From Peribacillus folii (GTDB lineage Bacteria > Bacillota > Bacilli > Bacillales > DSM-1321), in the NCBI RefSeq assembly GCF_030271255.1, contig NZ_JASJOM010000002.1:186001-250000 (forward strand): DNA of 64,000 nucleotides. Direction: 5' to 3'. The notes beneath the pieces are model-generated. The model had not been told where the DNA came from, searched no databases, and saw only the letters and a program-made list of their open reading frames with translations. Below, piece after piece: positions 8,828-17,743 of this stretch. Position 1 is the first letter of the stretch; each line of letters starts with the position of its first letter. Made by a program: the position numbers and the translations under genes.

Positions 8828-9019
8828 TCATTCATGATTTTTTTGTTGTAATTTCTTATCTTCTTCATATTCGCCTTTAGTTAATTCACTCGTGGATTTT
8901 TTGAATTCCCGAAGCGTTTGTCCAAAGGCACGGCCGATCTCTGGAAGTTTCTTCGGACCGAATATTATTAATGCCAATACGAGGATGAGAATTAGACCAG
9001 GTACTCCAATGTTCGACAT
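8828..9019 (-). CDS. tatA: Tat translocase pore subunit TatA
   Basis: The 63-residue protein has one N-terminal membrane helix ([16 protein letters not shown]), the [15 protein letters not shown] hinge with amphipathic helix, and a charged tail; FGPKKLPE is the family hallmark. The ATG at 9019 has CCAAGGGGGTT upstream. It lies directly upstream of tatC on the same strand, so the two form a tatA-tatC operon. Confidence 0.95.
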   Translation of the reverse strand: MSNIGVPGLILILVLALIIFGPKKLPEIGRAFGQTLREFKKSTSELTKGEYEEDKKLQQKNHE

Positions 9020-9186
9020 GGATACAACCCCCTTGGTGTTATAATTAAACATACCTTGATTATAATACCATTTCCAACCAATTGAAAGTAAACCGACAAT
9101 CCGTCATATAATGGTAACATTTATCGACAGGATAATCCTCATGACCGGAAGTATTATTCTATCCTAATTTATCATGTTGTCGCCGA

Positions 9187-10455
9187 TTAAATCAACAGAT
9201 GAAATAAATTACTGTCCTTATTGACCTCAACGAAGGAAAAACCTTTTTTATTCATTCTTTGGATAAGCCCTTCATAATCGTTCTTACCCTTCAATTCGAT
9301 CCCGACCAAGGCCGGCCCGCTTTCTTTATTGTTTTTCTTGGTGTATTCAAAGCGGCTGATATCATCATTTGGCCCCAGCACCTCGTCAAGGAATTCCCTT
9401 AAAGCCCCGGCTCGTTGCGGAAAATTCACGATGAAGTAATACAAAAGCCCTTCATACAACAAAGATTTCTCCTTGATTTCCTGCATCCGCCCAATATCGT
9501 TGTTCCCCCCGCTGACCATGCAGACGACCGTTTTGCCTTTAATTTGTTCTTTGTAGGAATCCAAGGCCGCTACGGAAATGGCACCTGCCGGCTCCGCGAC
9601 GATCGCATGCTGGTTATATAAATCAAGTATGGTCGTACAGATTTGCCCGGCAGGCACGACCACGATGTCTTCCAGGTTCTCTTTGCATAATCGATAGGTT
9701 TTTTGCCCCACACATTTGACAGCAGCGCCATCCACGAAGGTATCTATGCTCTCCAGTTCGGTTACCTTTCCTTCCTTGAACGAATTGTCCATCGACGCTG
9801 CATCAAGCGGCTCCACACCAATGCATTTCGTATTTGGTGAAACCGATTTGAAATAACTTGATACCCCGGCCATCAGTCCGCCGCCGCCAATTGCCGCAAA
9901 GACATAATCAATTTCATCTTCACAGTCATTGAGGATTTCAACCGCCGTCGTCCCTTGTCCGGCAATTACTTTATCGTCATCAAACGGATGGATGAAAGTG
10001 CGCCCTTCTTTTTCACAGCATTCCATCGCCATTGCGAATGCATCATCGAAAGTATCACCTGCGAGGATGATTTCGACGTTATCCTTGCCGAAAAGCTCCA
10101 CTTGATCGACCTTTTGCCTTGGCGTGGTAGCTGGCATGAAAATTTTCCCATGGATCCCTAATTGGCTGCAGGAAAAAGCAACCCCTTGTGCATGGTTGCC
10201 TGCACTGGCACATATGACCCCGCTCTTCGTCTCTTCGTAGCTCAAGCTCTTCATTTTGTGGAATGCCCCTCTTAATTTAAAGGAGCGCACATGTTGCAGG
10301 TCCTCGCGTTTTAAATAAACATTACATTCATATTTATCAGATAATCTCTGATTTTTTTGTAGAGGAGTATGTAGAACGATGTCTTTCAGTTCTCTGTAGG
10401 CAATTAGAATATCCTCCAATTGGATCCCCCTGTTCATTGATGCAGTCTGATTCAT
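9187..10455 (-). CDS. ilvA: threonine dehydratase (threonine ammonia-lyase), biosynthetic
   Basis: The 422-residue PLP enzyme deaminates threonine to 2-oxobutanoate, the first step of isoleucine synthesis. SFKLRGA carries the PLP lysine (Lys60), ASAGNHAQG binds phosphate, and IGGGGLMAG is the glycine loop. Residues about 330-422 form one regulatory ACT-like domain, as in the short Bacillus IlvA. The ATG at 10455 follows AATGAGGGA. No T-box leader is visible in the 150 bases upstream. ilvD for the same pathway lies 9 kb away on the same strand. Confidence 0.95.
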   Translation of the reverse strand: MNQTASMNRGIQLEDILIAYRELKDIVLHTPLQKNQRLSDKYECNVYLKREDLQHVRSFKLRGAFHKMKSLSYEETKSGVICASAGNHAQGVAFSCSQLGIHGKIFMPATTPRQKVDQVELFGKDNVEIILAGDTFDDAFAMAMECCEKEGRTFIHPFDDDKVIAGQGTTAVEILNDCEDEIDYVFAAIGGGGLMAGVSSYFKSVSPNTKCIGVEPLDAASMDNSFKEGKVTELESIDTFVDGAAVKCVGQKTYRLCKENLEDIVVVPAGQICTTILDLYNQHAIVAEPAGAISVAALDSYKEQIKGKTVVCMVSGGNNDIGRMQEIKEKSLLYEGLLYYFIVNFPQRAGALREFLDEVLGPNDDISRFEYTKKNNKESGPALVGIELKGKNDYEGLIQRMNKKGFSFVEVNKDSNLFHLLI

Positions 10456-10563
10456 AACAATCCCTCATTTCCTTCCTAATCAATTCAATCATTATAGCAC
10501 TTTACTGTCGTTAATGTAATTGATTTTTCTAAAAATTCTTTCTTTTATCTTTTCATGCAAAAA

Positions 10564-10596
10564 AATCCGGTCATGAATATGTCCCATAACCGGATT
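10564..10596 (-). terminator. terminator after dfrA
   Basis: AATCCGGT and ACCGGATT flank a loop of 17 bases that can pair further. On the minus strand the stem runs into T residues (A-run at 10559-10563). It closes the thyA-dfrA operon. Confidence 0.75.
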
Positions 10597-10602
10597 TGCC
10601 GT

Positions 10603-11088
10603 TTATTTTTTTTGCAAGATAATGAAATCATGTGCAAAGCGATTCTTTTCATCCACGGTCCCTTGGATTGAGGAAATCTTTTCCCACACATTTTCATCAA
10701 TGACAGGGAAAAAGGTATCCCCTTGAAATGTTTCATGGATTTCCGTTATATACAATCGATCGGCAAAACGGAGGACATCCTTGAAGATTTCGGCCCCGCC
10801 GATCACGAATACCTCCCCGTCCCGATCGTCCGCATACGTTTGGATTTGTGAAATGTCATGCAAGACTACACAGCCGGTCCCTTTGAAATCCCGATTGCGG
10901 GTCACGATGACATTTTCCCTGCCAGGCAGCACCCTGCCAATCGACTCGAATGTTTTACGTCCCATGATGATGGGATGGCCCAGCGTCACTTTTTTAAAAT
11001 ATTGCAAATCTGCCGGCAAATGCCACGGAAGTTGATTATCATTGCCAATCACCCGATTTTGATCCATGGCTACTATCAAGGAAATCAT
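10603..11088 (-). CDS. dfrA: dihydrofolate reductase
   Basis: The 161-residue enzyme reduces dihydrofolate to tetrahydrofolate with NADPH. It starts [25 protein letters not shown] and has [17 protein letters not shown] and FVIGGAEIF, the classic active-site and cofactor motifs. Its ATG overlaps the TGA of thyA by four bases (ATGA), with GGTGAGGTAAG as ribosome binding site. Coupling to thymidylate synthase makes sense because that enzyme produces dihydrofolate. Confidence 0.97.
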   Translation of the reverse strand: MISLIVAMDQNRVIGNDNQLPWHLPADLQYFKKVTLGHPIIMGRKTFESIGRVLPGRENVIVTRNRDFKGTGCVVLHDISQIQTYADDRDGEVFVIGGAEIFKDVLRFADRLYITEIHETFQGDTFFPVIDENVWEKISSIQGTVDEKNRFAHDFIILQKK

Positions 11089-11879
11089 ATACTTACCTCA
11101 CCCTTAATATGGGGATGTGCCTCATAATTTTCCAGAGCGAAATCATCGAACGTAAAATCGAAGATATTTTTCACTTCCGGATTAATTTTCATGGCAGGTA
11201 AAGGTTTCGGATCACGAGTCAATTGCAGCTCCACTTGATCAAGATGGTTGGAATAAATATGAACGTCGCCAAAAGTATGTACAAATTCTCCGACCTCCAA
11301 ATCACACACTTGGGCGATCATCATCGTCAAAAGTGCATATGAAGCTATATTGAAGGGAACCCCTAAAAAAACATCTGCGGAACGTTGATATAACTGGCAC
11401 GAAAGCTTGCCGTCAGCCACATAGAATTGAAAGAAGGCATGACAAGGCGGCAAGGCCATCTCGTCCAATTCCCCCACATTCCAAGCGCTCACTATCAATC
11501 TTCTTGAATTGGGATTCGTTTTGATTTGATCGATCAATTCACTGATTTGGTCAATTTGCCTTCCATCAGCCGTTCCCCATGATCGCCATTGATGGCCATA
11601 TATCGGGCCAAGTTCACCATTTTCGTCAGCCCATTCATTCCAGATTCTCACGCTATTTTCCTGAAGGTACCCTACGTTTGTGTCTCCCTTCAGGAACCAC
11701 AGCAACTCATGGATAATTGCCTTTAAACTAACCTTTTTCGTCGTAAGGACAGGAAATCCTTTTTGCAGATCGAACCTCATTTGATAGCCAAACGTACTGA
11801 TCGTTCCCGTTCCCGTACGATCGCCCTTTTGCGTTCCATTTTCCAGGACATGCTTACATAAATCCAAATATTGCTTCAT
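11085..11879 (-). CDS. thyA: thymidylate synthase (ThyA type)
   Basis: The 264-residue enzyme methylates dUMP to dTMP using methylene-tetrahydrofolate. GDRTGTGT at residues 19-26, the catalytic Cys146 in [33 protein letters not shown] and DVHIYSNH are all intact. Length and start ([15 protein letters not shown]) are those of the short E. coli-like form, which corresponds to ThyB in B. subtilis. AAAGGTGGTAGAGC precedes the ATG. It is the first gene of the thyA-dfrA operon. Confidence 0.97.
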   Translation of the reverse strand: MKQYLDLCKHVLENGTQKGDRTGTGTISTFGYQMRFDLQKGFPVLTTKKVSLKAIIHELLWFLKGDTNVGYLQENSVRIWNEWADENGELGPIYGHQWRSWGTADGRQIDQISELIDQIKTNPNSRRLIVSAWNVGELDEMALPPCHAFFQFYVADGKLSCQLYQRSADVFLGVPFNIASYALLTMMIAQVCDLEVGEFVHTFGDVHIYSNHLDQVELQLTRDPKPLPAMKINPEVKNIFDFTFDDFALENYEAHPHIKGEVSI

Positions 11880-11932
11880 GCTCTACCACCTTTTCTACAT
11901 TCATTCATCTTATTTTAACGTAAGTCCGATGT

Positions 11933-12643
11933 TTAATCTAATTGTTTAATGAATTGATATGTCTCGGGTGCTTTTCGTTTAAGTAGGTGATTTTGTTCCG
12001 CATTTACATAGAACATGGCAAACGTTTCAGCAAAGTATTCTTCTGGGTAATTTGTAAAATATGACTGTCCGGGAAACAACCCGTCCACTTCCTTCCCCCA
12101 GATAGCCAAATAATCCACATTCTCCCGAATTCCATCAAATACGATAGTATCGATTGAATGGGCAAGCTCATGGAGCTCCAAATTTACCGAGCCATGGCCA
12201 TTTCCCTTATCGCTCGCTCCGATCTTGACCAATACCGTATGAGAACCGCCCATGCCAGGCACATCATCCCAAGTCGTTTTTTTATTCAAATATCCCCGTG
12301 GCGTCTGTCCCTTCAATTTAGCTGCCGATTGGTTTTCTGTTAGACTGCCTTGAAATAATTTGATCCTGACACCGCTCTCAGCCGTTTTTTCCAATAGTGA
12401 ATCAGGCAGTCCATCAATCTTTTCCCCGATTCTCAATGCTTCCTTTTCATCGAAATCCTCTTCCGGAAATAAAAAGATACTTTGCAAGACTTTATGGCCA
12501 TTGAACAATTCAGCTTGTCTTAAAAGGTTATCCTTAGGCAATTCGCGCCATTTCATACCATCTTCCCTGGCTAATGAATAGGAGAGCATGGATAAAAAAA
12601 AGATAAACACTGCACTTATGATTAGCCACTTTTTCCCTTGCAT
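11933..12643 (-). CDS. secreted anthrax-lethal-factor-like / Pro-Pro-endopeptidase-like zinc metalloprotease
   Basis: The 236-residue protein begins with a signal peptide (KKWLIISAVFIFFLSMLSYS). The second half carries the zinc motif HELAH (His158, Glu159, His162) in LELHELAHSID, then a conserved NYPEEYFAETFAMFY segment at 199-212 that supplies the third ligand Glu and a Tyr. That combination, with about 200 mature residues, is the anthrax toxin lethal-factor-type domain also found in Clostridium Zmp1/PPEP proteases that cut Pro-Pro bonds in surface proteins. The ATG at 12643 follows GAAGGGGAGAGG. It is transcribed toward thyA without an intervening strong terminator. The target protein is unknown. 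Confidence 0.8.
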   Translation of the reverse strand: MQGKKWLIISAVFIFFLSMLSYSLAREDGMKWRELPKDNLLRQAELFNGHKVLQSIFLFPEEDFDEKEALRIGEKIDGLPDSLLEKTAESGVRIKLFQGSLTENQSAAKLKGQTPRGYLNKKTTWDDVPGMGGSHTVLVKIGASDKGNGHGSVNLELHELAHSIDTIVFDGIRENVDYLAIWGKEVDGLFPGQSYFTNYPEEYFAETFAMFYVNAEQNHLLKRKAPETYQFIKQLD

Positions 12644-12830
12644 GAACCTCTCCCCTTCCACAATCTCACTGAATAATCTCTTAAAAACTATTATTCTAGT
12701 ATAACATAGACACAAGAAGCGATAACTTCATGTTTTATTGGGAATTTTGGAAGCGTCTTCTCACATGAGCAACATTGCGGAAAACTTTTCATATATCAAT
12801 TATATAAAATAAAAGGTTTAAGGTGATTTC

Positions 12831-13073
12831 ATGGAACCCATTAATAAAAATGACCTTTTGAATGAACAACGGGAGATCGCTGAAGAGGTACTTGATATCT
12901 ACAGTTTAAATGTGTTCATCATTCTCGACCTTTTGCTATTCTCCATCTTCCTAGGCATCCTGCTGCACCCTTTGCTTCCTTCTCTCTGGCTGAACCTTTT
13001 ATTGCCAGCAGGCTTCTTCCTTTCCTTCACAGCACTGCTTCAATTTCTTGATAGGCTCCATAAAAAAGGCTGA
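12831..13073 (+). CDS. small two-helix membrane protein (80 aa), function unknown
   Basis: A charged N-terminal helix (about residues 1-24) is followed by two hydrophobic segments, VFIILDLLLFSIFLGILL and LLLPAGFFLSFTALLQFL, joined by a Pro-rich turn (HPLLPSLW). AAGGTGATTTC lies directly before the ATG. The stop codon is embedded in the left arm of an intrinsic terminator, so this is a compact single-gene unit that looks real despite its size. I do not recognise the family. Confidence 0.6.
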   Translation: MEPINKNDLLNEQREIAEEVLDIYSLNVFIILDLLLFSIFLGILLHPLLPSLWLNLLLPAGFFLSFTALLQFLDRLHKKG

Positions 13074-13098
13074 AATCAAAATGATGTCAGCCTTTTTT
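13062..13098 (+). terminator. terminator overlapping the end of the small membrane gene
   Basis: AAAAAAGGCTGA pairs with TCAGCCTTTTTT around a 13-base loop, followed by T-rich sequence. Confidence 0.9.
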
Positions 13099-13160
13099 AT
13101 GGTTTACGATCAGGCCTCCGATTGTAACGAGAGGCACTCGCTCAATTAAGTGCCGGTCAT

Positions 13161-13215
13161 GGGAGCCTCCTCGGCTAGTTCCTATCCGTACACCCGTTCC
13201 AATCCACTTCACTGT
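13161..13215 (-). repeat. degenerate copy of a Bacillaceae dispersed repeat (first copy)
   Basis: Read on the minus strand this stretch contains GTGGATTGGAACGGGTGT and then GCCGAGGAGGCTCC. From memory these resemble the outer and middle parts of a REP-like repeat of Bacillus intergenic regions. A related copy lies at 29792-29856; both share GATTGG-A/C-CGGGTGTACGG. Limits are approximate. Confidence 0.4.
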
Positions 13216-13324
13216 AACTCACGTATAGATCCCTTTCCGTGTTGGGGAAGCTTCCAAAACATAGTCCATTCTGCTAAAACGACTTGGCGCAGAGTAGCAG
13301 TTAAAAAAAGAAAAAACTTAAGAA

Positions 13325-13855
13325 TCATTTTTTCATATAATGAAGCATAGCAAGTTGACCTAATTTTTCCACTTTAGTTAATGTATAATTTTGAGCAATC
13401 TCATTTCCACTATAAAGGGAGATTCCATTCCCTAAAATAATAGGGGCAATGGCCAGTTGGAATTCATCAATTAAATTTCCCTTGAAAAATTCCTGCGCCA
13501 AGTTTCCTCCACCAATGAGCCAGATATCTTTACCAGGCTTTTGTTTTATATTTTTAATGAAGGTTTTGACATCTTCATTGATGAAAGAAGCATATTCATC
13601 TGATCCAGTACTCGATTGGGAAAATACATAATTTTCATATGCACGATAAGGATAATCCATTTCAAATCCTCGAATGACATCATAAGTTCCTTTCCCCATT
13701 ATAACGGTGTCGATCCTTTCCAGAAGTGAATTGTAGCCAGAGTCCCCTTCTACTTCTGTTGTTTCTAACCATTCCAACGTACCATCTTCACTTGCAATAT
13801 ACCCGTCAATGGAAGTACCAATATATAAAATGACGCTACGGTGTTTATTCACCAA
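13325..13855 (-). CDS. DHFR-like / RibD C-terminal-domain reductase family protein
   Basis: The 176-residue protein has VILYIGTSIDGYIASEDGTLEWL at the start, DTVIMGKGTYDVI and KDIWLIGGGNLAQEFF, the pattern of the dihydrofolate-reductase-like/RibD-C family (YyaP/YwjB type in Bacillus). Members probably bind NADPH; physiological substrates are largely unknown. It starts with TTG at 13855 or GTG three bases later, after GGGGGGAG. Its codon use is more A/T-rich than the housekeeping genes around it, and it interrupts the otherwise conserved thyA-ypjP neighbourhood, so recent acquisition is plausible. Confidence 0.85.
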   Translation of the reverse strand: MVNKHRSVILYIGTSIDGYIASEDGTLEWLETTEVEGDSGYNSLLERIDTVIMGKGTYDVIRGFEMDYPYRAYENYVFSQSSTGSDEYASFINEDVKTFIKNIKQKPGKDIWLIGGGNLAQEFFKGNLIDEFQLAIAPIILGNGISLYSGNEIAQNYTLTKVEKLGQLAMLHYMKK

Positions 13856-13993
13856 CTAACAGCTCCCCCCTCTATAGATAAATTTGATATTTCTTCCTAG
13901 CATTACTGCTGTCTCGAGTCAAGGTACCACTTGTATGGAAAAATTACTTGCACTTGATTTGATTTTGAGTGAGGCCACCGAAACTTTTAGCAC

Positions 13994-14028
13994 AAAAAGC
14001 TGGCATCATTATTTGATGTCAGCTTTTT
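13994..14028. terminator. bidirectional terminator at the end of the TerC-family gene
   Basis: AAAAAGCTGGCATCA pairs with TGATGTCAGCTTTTT (one G-T pair) around a five-base loop. Confidence 0.9.
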
Positions 14029-14038
14029 AGGATATTGC

Positions 14039-14806
14039 TCAACCCTCTTCCTTAAGCCTTTTCTTTTTCAAATGAACGACAATCGTTGTGCCGAAAATCA
14101 GCAAAATGAAGGCGAAAAAGATTGCGGGGGGGATTTCGATTCCCACGACGGCAATTAGCATTTTAATGGAAATGAACCCGATAAGCACATATGCCGCCGT
14201 TTCCAGTTGCGGAACCTTATCGATCAATTTCAAGAATACACCTGCCACGCCTCGCATCATCAGGACTCCAATCATCCCGCCAGTCAGGAGAACCCAGACT
14301 TTTTCACTCACTCCAAAGGCAGCCAAGACGCTATCGACGGAGAATGCGATATCCATCAGTTCCACTGACGCTACTGTTCCCCAAAACATACCGAAAATTC
14401 GGATCAGCAGGCTGTTTTTGCTCATTCCCTGGATCGCTTCATCGTCCCCGGCTCGTTTTTTTCTTTTATTTCGGAAGTATTTAAATGAGAGCCATGCCAG
14501 GTAAACTGCTCCAATCACTTTCACCCACCATAGTTTAATGAGGAAGACACCGATCCCAATCGCCACGAACCTAAAAGCATATGCGCCCAATAAACCGTAA
14601 AACAGCGCTTTTTTGCGCTGTTTTAACGGAAGATGCCTGACCATCACAGCCAATACCAAGGCATTGTCCGCTGACAGCAACCCTTCCATTAAAACAAGCG
14701 TTCCTATCAGCCCCCAGCTCACTGGGTCCGACAAGACCTCCACCCACATATGCCAGTCAAAAAATTGGGCATATGTTTGAATGATGTTATTCAACAACTC
14801 TGACAT
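14039..14806 (-). CDS. TerC family integral membrane protein (YkoY/YceF-like)
   Basis: The 255-residue protein has about seven hydrophobic segments and the two acidic signature motifs of the family: LSADNALVLAVMVRHLP near residue 46 and MDIAFSVDSVLAAFGVS near residue 160. Relatives in Bacillus (YkoY, YceF) export manganese and help metallate exported proteins; others are tied to tellurite resistance. The metal role is inferred from the family. I looked for a yybP-ykoY manganese riboswitch in the 190-base leader and did not find its conserved core. The gene stands alone, closed by a strong terminator. Confidence 0.88.
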   Translation of the reverse strand: MSELLNNIIQTYAQFFDWHMWVEVLSDPVSWGLIGTLVLMEGLLSADNALVLAVMVRHLPLKQRKKALFYGLLGAYAFRFVAIGIGVFLIKLWWVKVIGAVYLAWLSFKYFRNKRKKRAGDDEAIQGMSKNSLLIRIFGMFWGTVASVELMDIAFSVDSVLAAFGVSEKVWVLLTGGMIGVLMMRGVAGVFLKLIDKVPQLETAAYVLIGFISIKMLIAVVGIEIPPAIFFAFILLIFGTTIVVHLKKKRLKEEG

Positions 14807-14998
14807 GAAAAAGACTCCTCTGCTCCTATTACAGCATGATCATTGGCCATTTACCATTATTCCCACTAATGCCGGGGATAATATCTACATTTTAAGCGGA
14901 AAACAAAATAAATACGTTGCATGCAACGTATCATTCACTGCTTATAGGATTTTATCCTCATCTTACTCCTGCGCTGAAAAAAAATCAATCAAACCAGC

Positions 14999-15619
14999 CT
15001 AGGAGAGCCTTTGTTGTTTGCTTGTCCATTCAGGGGGTGTGTTTTTATCCCAGTATATTTTCCCAAGGTCATGGTGGGTGGCAAACGAATCATGATAGGT
15101 ATGATAATGGAAATCAAACCAATATCCTTCAAGCGGGGGGTTTTCCTGCCTGACGTGAAAGCGGATTATATCCTTGCCGCTCAATGAATCATAAACATGA
15201 AAAATTTTCTCTGCCCTGCCAGCACTGGGTTGCTCCGTGACCGTCAATTGCTGTAGTTGTTCATCAGGGAATTGGGCGGCCATTTCCGTTAGGGCCTCCT
15301 CGATTTTAGGTAATATCGCCAGTTTGAATTCATCGCCGATTTTAGGATTGATCTTTTCGCCAAATTTCATATATGCGCTTTCCTCTGCTTTATCCAGTAT
15401 GCCTGATAAAAACTCTTCCCGGTTGAATCGCTCTTTCGTTTCGGCCGAATTCTGTGAAGCAAGATAGGCTAATCCTTCTTCTTCGACCAATCCTTTTTTC
15501 GTATCCTTTAACGAATCGGCTTCGGCAAGCCATGCCAAATCAGAAGGGGTGACAAGACCGAACGTCAAAACCGACACCAAAATGACGAGACTTTTCCTTA
15601 ACCACGCCGTTGCTTTCAA
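14999..15619 (-). CDS. ypjP: YpjP-like exported protein
   Basis: The 206-residue protein has a signal peptide (KSLVILVSVLTFGLVTPS) and a distinctive C-terminus, WFDFHYHTYHDSFATHHDLG, rich in His and aromatic residues, that matches the YpjP family near thyB-dfrA in Bacilli. The middle (about 60-150) is charged and helical. Its function is unknown; the His-rich tail could bind metal, which is speculation. AAGGGGGAGTGTGAG lies upstream of the ATG. It is separated from dfrA-thyA here by several inserted genes, unlike in B. subtilis. Confidence 0.75.
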   Translation of the reverse strand: MKATAWLRKSLVILVSVLTFGLVTPSDLAWLAEADSLKDTKKGLVEEEGLAYLASQNSAETKERFNREEFLSGILDKAEESAYMKFGEKINPKIGDEFKLAILPKIEEALTEMAAQFPDEQLQQLTVTEQPSAGRAEKIFHVYDSLSGKDIIRFHVRQENPPLEGYWFDFHYHTYHDSFATHHDLGKIYWDKNTPPEWTSKQQRLS

Positions 15620-15857
15620 CTCACACTCCCCCTTCTTGATTATATTTTCATTATATTTAGTATACTTTTATTTTTTGGTAATTACGAATATATAGTGTCC
15701 TATGTTTTAAATATTTTAAAAACGGATAAATACCTATATACATGATATGTACCCTAACTTTTTCACTAATTGTCCGAGACCTATAATTTAAATGAAGGAT
15801 TTTGACGATATTTGGAGAACTTAATTAGATTCAAGTCTTTTTAAGGAGGGGTCTTAT

Positions 15858-15938
15858 ATGGCTTTGACCACAATTGCCATGGTGGCTTTATGTCTTGTAA
15901 CATTAGCATTTTTCGTATATTTATCATTTGCCGATTAA
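15858..15938 (+). CDS. 26-residue single-span membrane peptide, unrecognised
   Basis: ATG at 15858 follows a near-perfect TTAAGGAGGGG site and opens a 26-codon frame: MALTTIAMVALCLVTLAFFV then YLSFAD. Nearly all of it is one hydrophobic helix with an acidic C-terminal end, like other small membrane regulators or subunit stabilisers. A hairpin terminator follows at 15966-15992, before the next gene, so it looks like an independent small transcript and not a leader of the downstream gene. It is too short for routine gene finding. The family is not recognised. Confidence 0.6.
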   Translation: MALTTIAMVALCLVTLAFFVYLSFAD

Positions 15939-15965
15939 GAATAAATGAATACTTACGAAAAAGCT

Positions 15966-15992
15966 CCTTGTCATTCACCTACGATGGCAAGG
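15966..15992 (+). terminator. terminator of the 26-residue peptide gene
   Basis: CCTTGTCAT pairs with ATGGCAAGG (one G-T pair) around a 9-base loop and is followed by TTTTCTTTT. Confidence 0.75.
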
Positions 15993-16054
15993 TTTTCTTT
16001 TCACATGAGCTGCACGTTGTGGTATTAAATGGACTTGATACTGGAGGAATGACC

Positions 16055-17743
16055 TTGGATAACAATAATGGTAACACCAAAGAAGAAAATTATAAACGGG
16101 AAACGGCAACAGGTAACGCGGGAATGGTCGTAACGGCACACCCCGTAGCCACTTCCATTGGGGAAAAAATATTACGCGAAGGCGGGAATGCCGTTGATGC
16201 GGCGGTTGCCATCCAGTTCGCCCTCAATATTGTAGAGCCGATGATGACAGGAATCGGCGGCAGCGGTTTCCTGATGGTATATCACGCAAAAGAAAAATCG
16301 ACAAAAATATTCGATGGTCATGTAAGGGCCCCTCAAGCGGCACATCCGAACATGTTCCTGGATGATGATGGTGAGGTCATTCCATTTAGAGAACGTTCGA
16401 TAAAGGCCACGGCGGTAGGCGTTCCCGGTATCCTTAAGGCGATGGATGAAGCTCTTTCAGAGTATGGGAGCAAGCCACTCGGTGATTTGATTGAACCCTC
16501 GATTGAATATGCCGAAAAAGGCGTTCCTGTCAATTGGGTGCTTTGTGATGCTCTTGAAAATTTTGAATATCGATTAGGGGAAGAAGCCCGTAACTTCTTT
16601 ATGCCAGAAGGGAGACGCTACAAAGCTGGCGACTTGCTGATAAAGGAAAAATTGGCGAATACCTATCGTATCCTGCAACGCGAGGGAATAGCCGCTTTTT
16701 ATGACGGCGAAATCGGAAAAGGCATCATATCCTGCATCAAGGAACTAGGCGGATTCATGGAGCTTTCCGATTTGCAGAACTATAAAGCCACCATCGATGA
16801 ACCGATGTTTGGAACCTATAAAGATTATTCCATTGCTTCATCGATGGCACCAAGTGCGGGCGGCTTCACGGTCATTCAAATCCTGAAAATTCTGGAAAGC
16901 TTCCATATAGAGCAATATGACGTTCATTCCTGGGAAAAATATTATTTAATAGCGGAAGCAATGCGTCTAGCGTTCACGGACAAAAAGGCGTTTCTTGCCG
17001 ATCCGGAATTTGCCGAATTGCCGTTGAAAGGCCTCATGCATGATGACTATATAGCGAAACGCCGTTCGTTCATAAATTTCAATTCACGGAATAATGCCAT
17101 CGACTACGGTAACCCTTGGATTTATGATACAGTCAAGAAAAGTGAAGTGATTCCGCAGCCCAATGACGAAGATATCAGTGAAACGACACACTTTACGGTA
17201 CGTGACAGATGGGGCAATATCGCCGCTTGCACATCAACGGTCGAGCACCCGTTCGGATCTGGAATCATGGTTTCCGATTATGGCTTCATGCTGAATAACG
17301 AATTGACTGATTTCGATTCCGTTCCGGGCGGCATGAATGAGGTGCAGCCGAACAAGCGGCCTGTCAGCTGTAAAAGCCCGACGATCATTTTTAAAGACGG
17401 CGAGCCGATCTTAACGCTGGGATCACCTGGAGGCCCAACCATCATCAGTTCAGTCGTTCAAACGATCATCAATGTGCTCGATTTGAAGATGGACTTGAAG
17501 GACGCAATCGAGGAGCCTAGGATTTTCACGCCGATGGGCCCGCATATCGAATGGGAAGCAGGCATGGACATGACCAGCAAAGGGCATTTGGAAGCAATGG
17601 GGTTCGCCTTCAATGATGTGCCCCATTCCATCGGAAACGTCCAGGCGATACAAATCAACAGTGATGGCACTAATTATGGAGCTGCCGATTCAAGCCGCGA
17701 AGGCTGTGCCATGGGGCTTGATAAAACAGATTATGAGACATGA
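16055..17743 (+). CDS. gamma-glutamyltransferase family protein (YwrD-like)
   Basis: The 562-residue protein is an Ntn-hydrolase of the gamma-glutamyltranspeptidase family. VVTAHPVATSIGEKILREGGNAVDAAVA opens the large-subunit region, and ETTHFTVRDRWGNIAACTST contains the Thr (about residue 377) that becomes the N-terminal nucleophile after self-cleavage; GSPGGPTIISSVVQ binds the glutamyl group. No signal peptide is present, so it is probably cytoplasmic like YwrD. The TTG at 16055 is preferred because GGAGGAATGACC precedes it; the open frame extends to 15890, but that part overlaps the small peptide gene and terminator. Substrate preference is unknown. Confidence 0.88.
   Translation: MDNNNGNTKEENYKRETATGNAGMVVTAHPVATSIGEKILREGGNAVDAAVAIQFALNIVEPMMTGIGGSGFLMVYHAKEKSTKIFDGHVRAPQAAHPNMFLDDDGEVIPFRERSIKATAVGVPGILKAMDEALSEYGSKPLGDLIEPSIEYAEKGVPVNWVLCDALENFEYRLGEEARNFFMPEGRRYKAGDLLIKEKLANTYRILQREGIAAFYDGEIGKGIISCIKELGGFMELSDLQNYKATIDEPMFGTYKDYSIASSMAPSAGGFTVIQILKILESFHIEQYDVHSWEKYYLIAEAMRLAFTDKKAFLADPEFAELPLKGLMHDDYIAKRRSFINFNSRNNAIDYGNPWIYDTVKKSEVIPQPNDEDISETTHFTVRDRWGNIAACTSTVEHPFGSGIMVSDYGFMLNNELTDFDSVPGGMNEVQPNKRPVSCKSPTIIFKDGEPILTLGSPGGPTIISSVVQTIINVLDLKMDLKDAIEEPRIFTPMGPHIEWEAGMDMTSKGHLEAMGFAFNDVPHSIGNVQAIQINSDGTNYGAADSSREGCAMGLDKTDYET

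Noticed and set aside
14807..14998. Possible manganese (yybP-ykoY) riboswitch before the TerC-family gene
   Set aside because: The conserved core of that riboswitch was not found on reading the leader; only an ATACGTTGCATGCAACGTAT palindrome is present.
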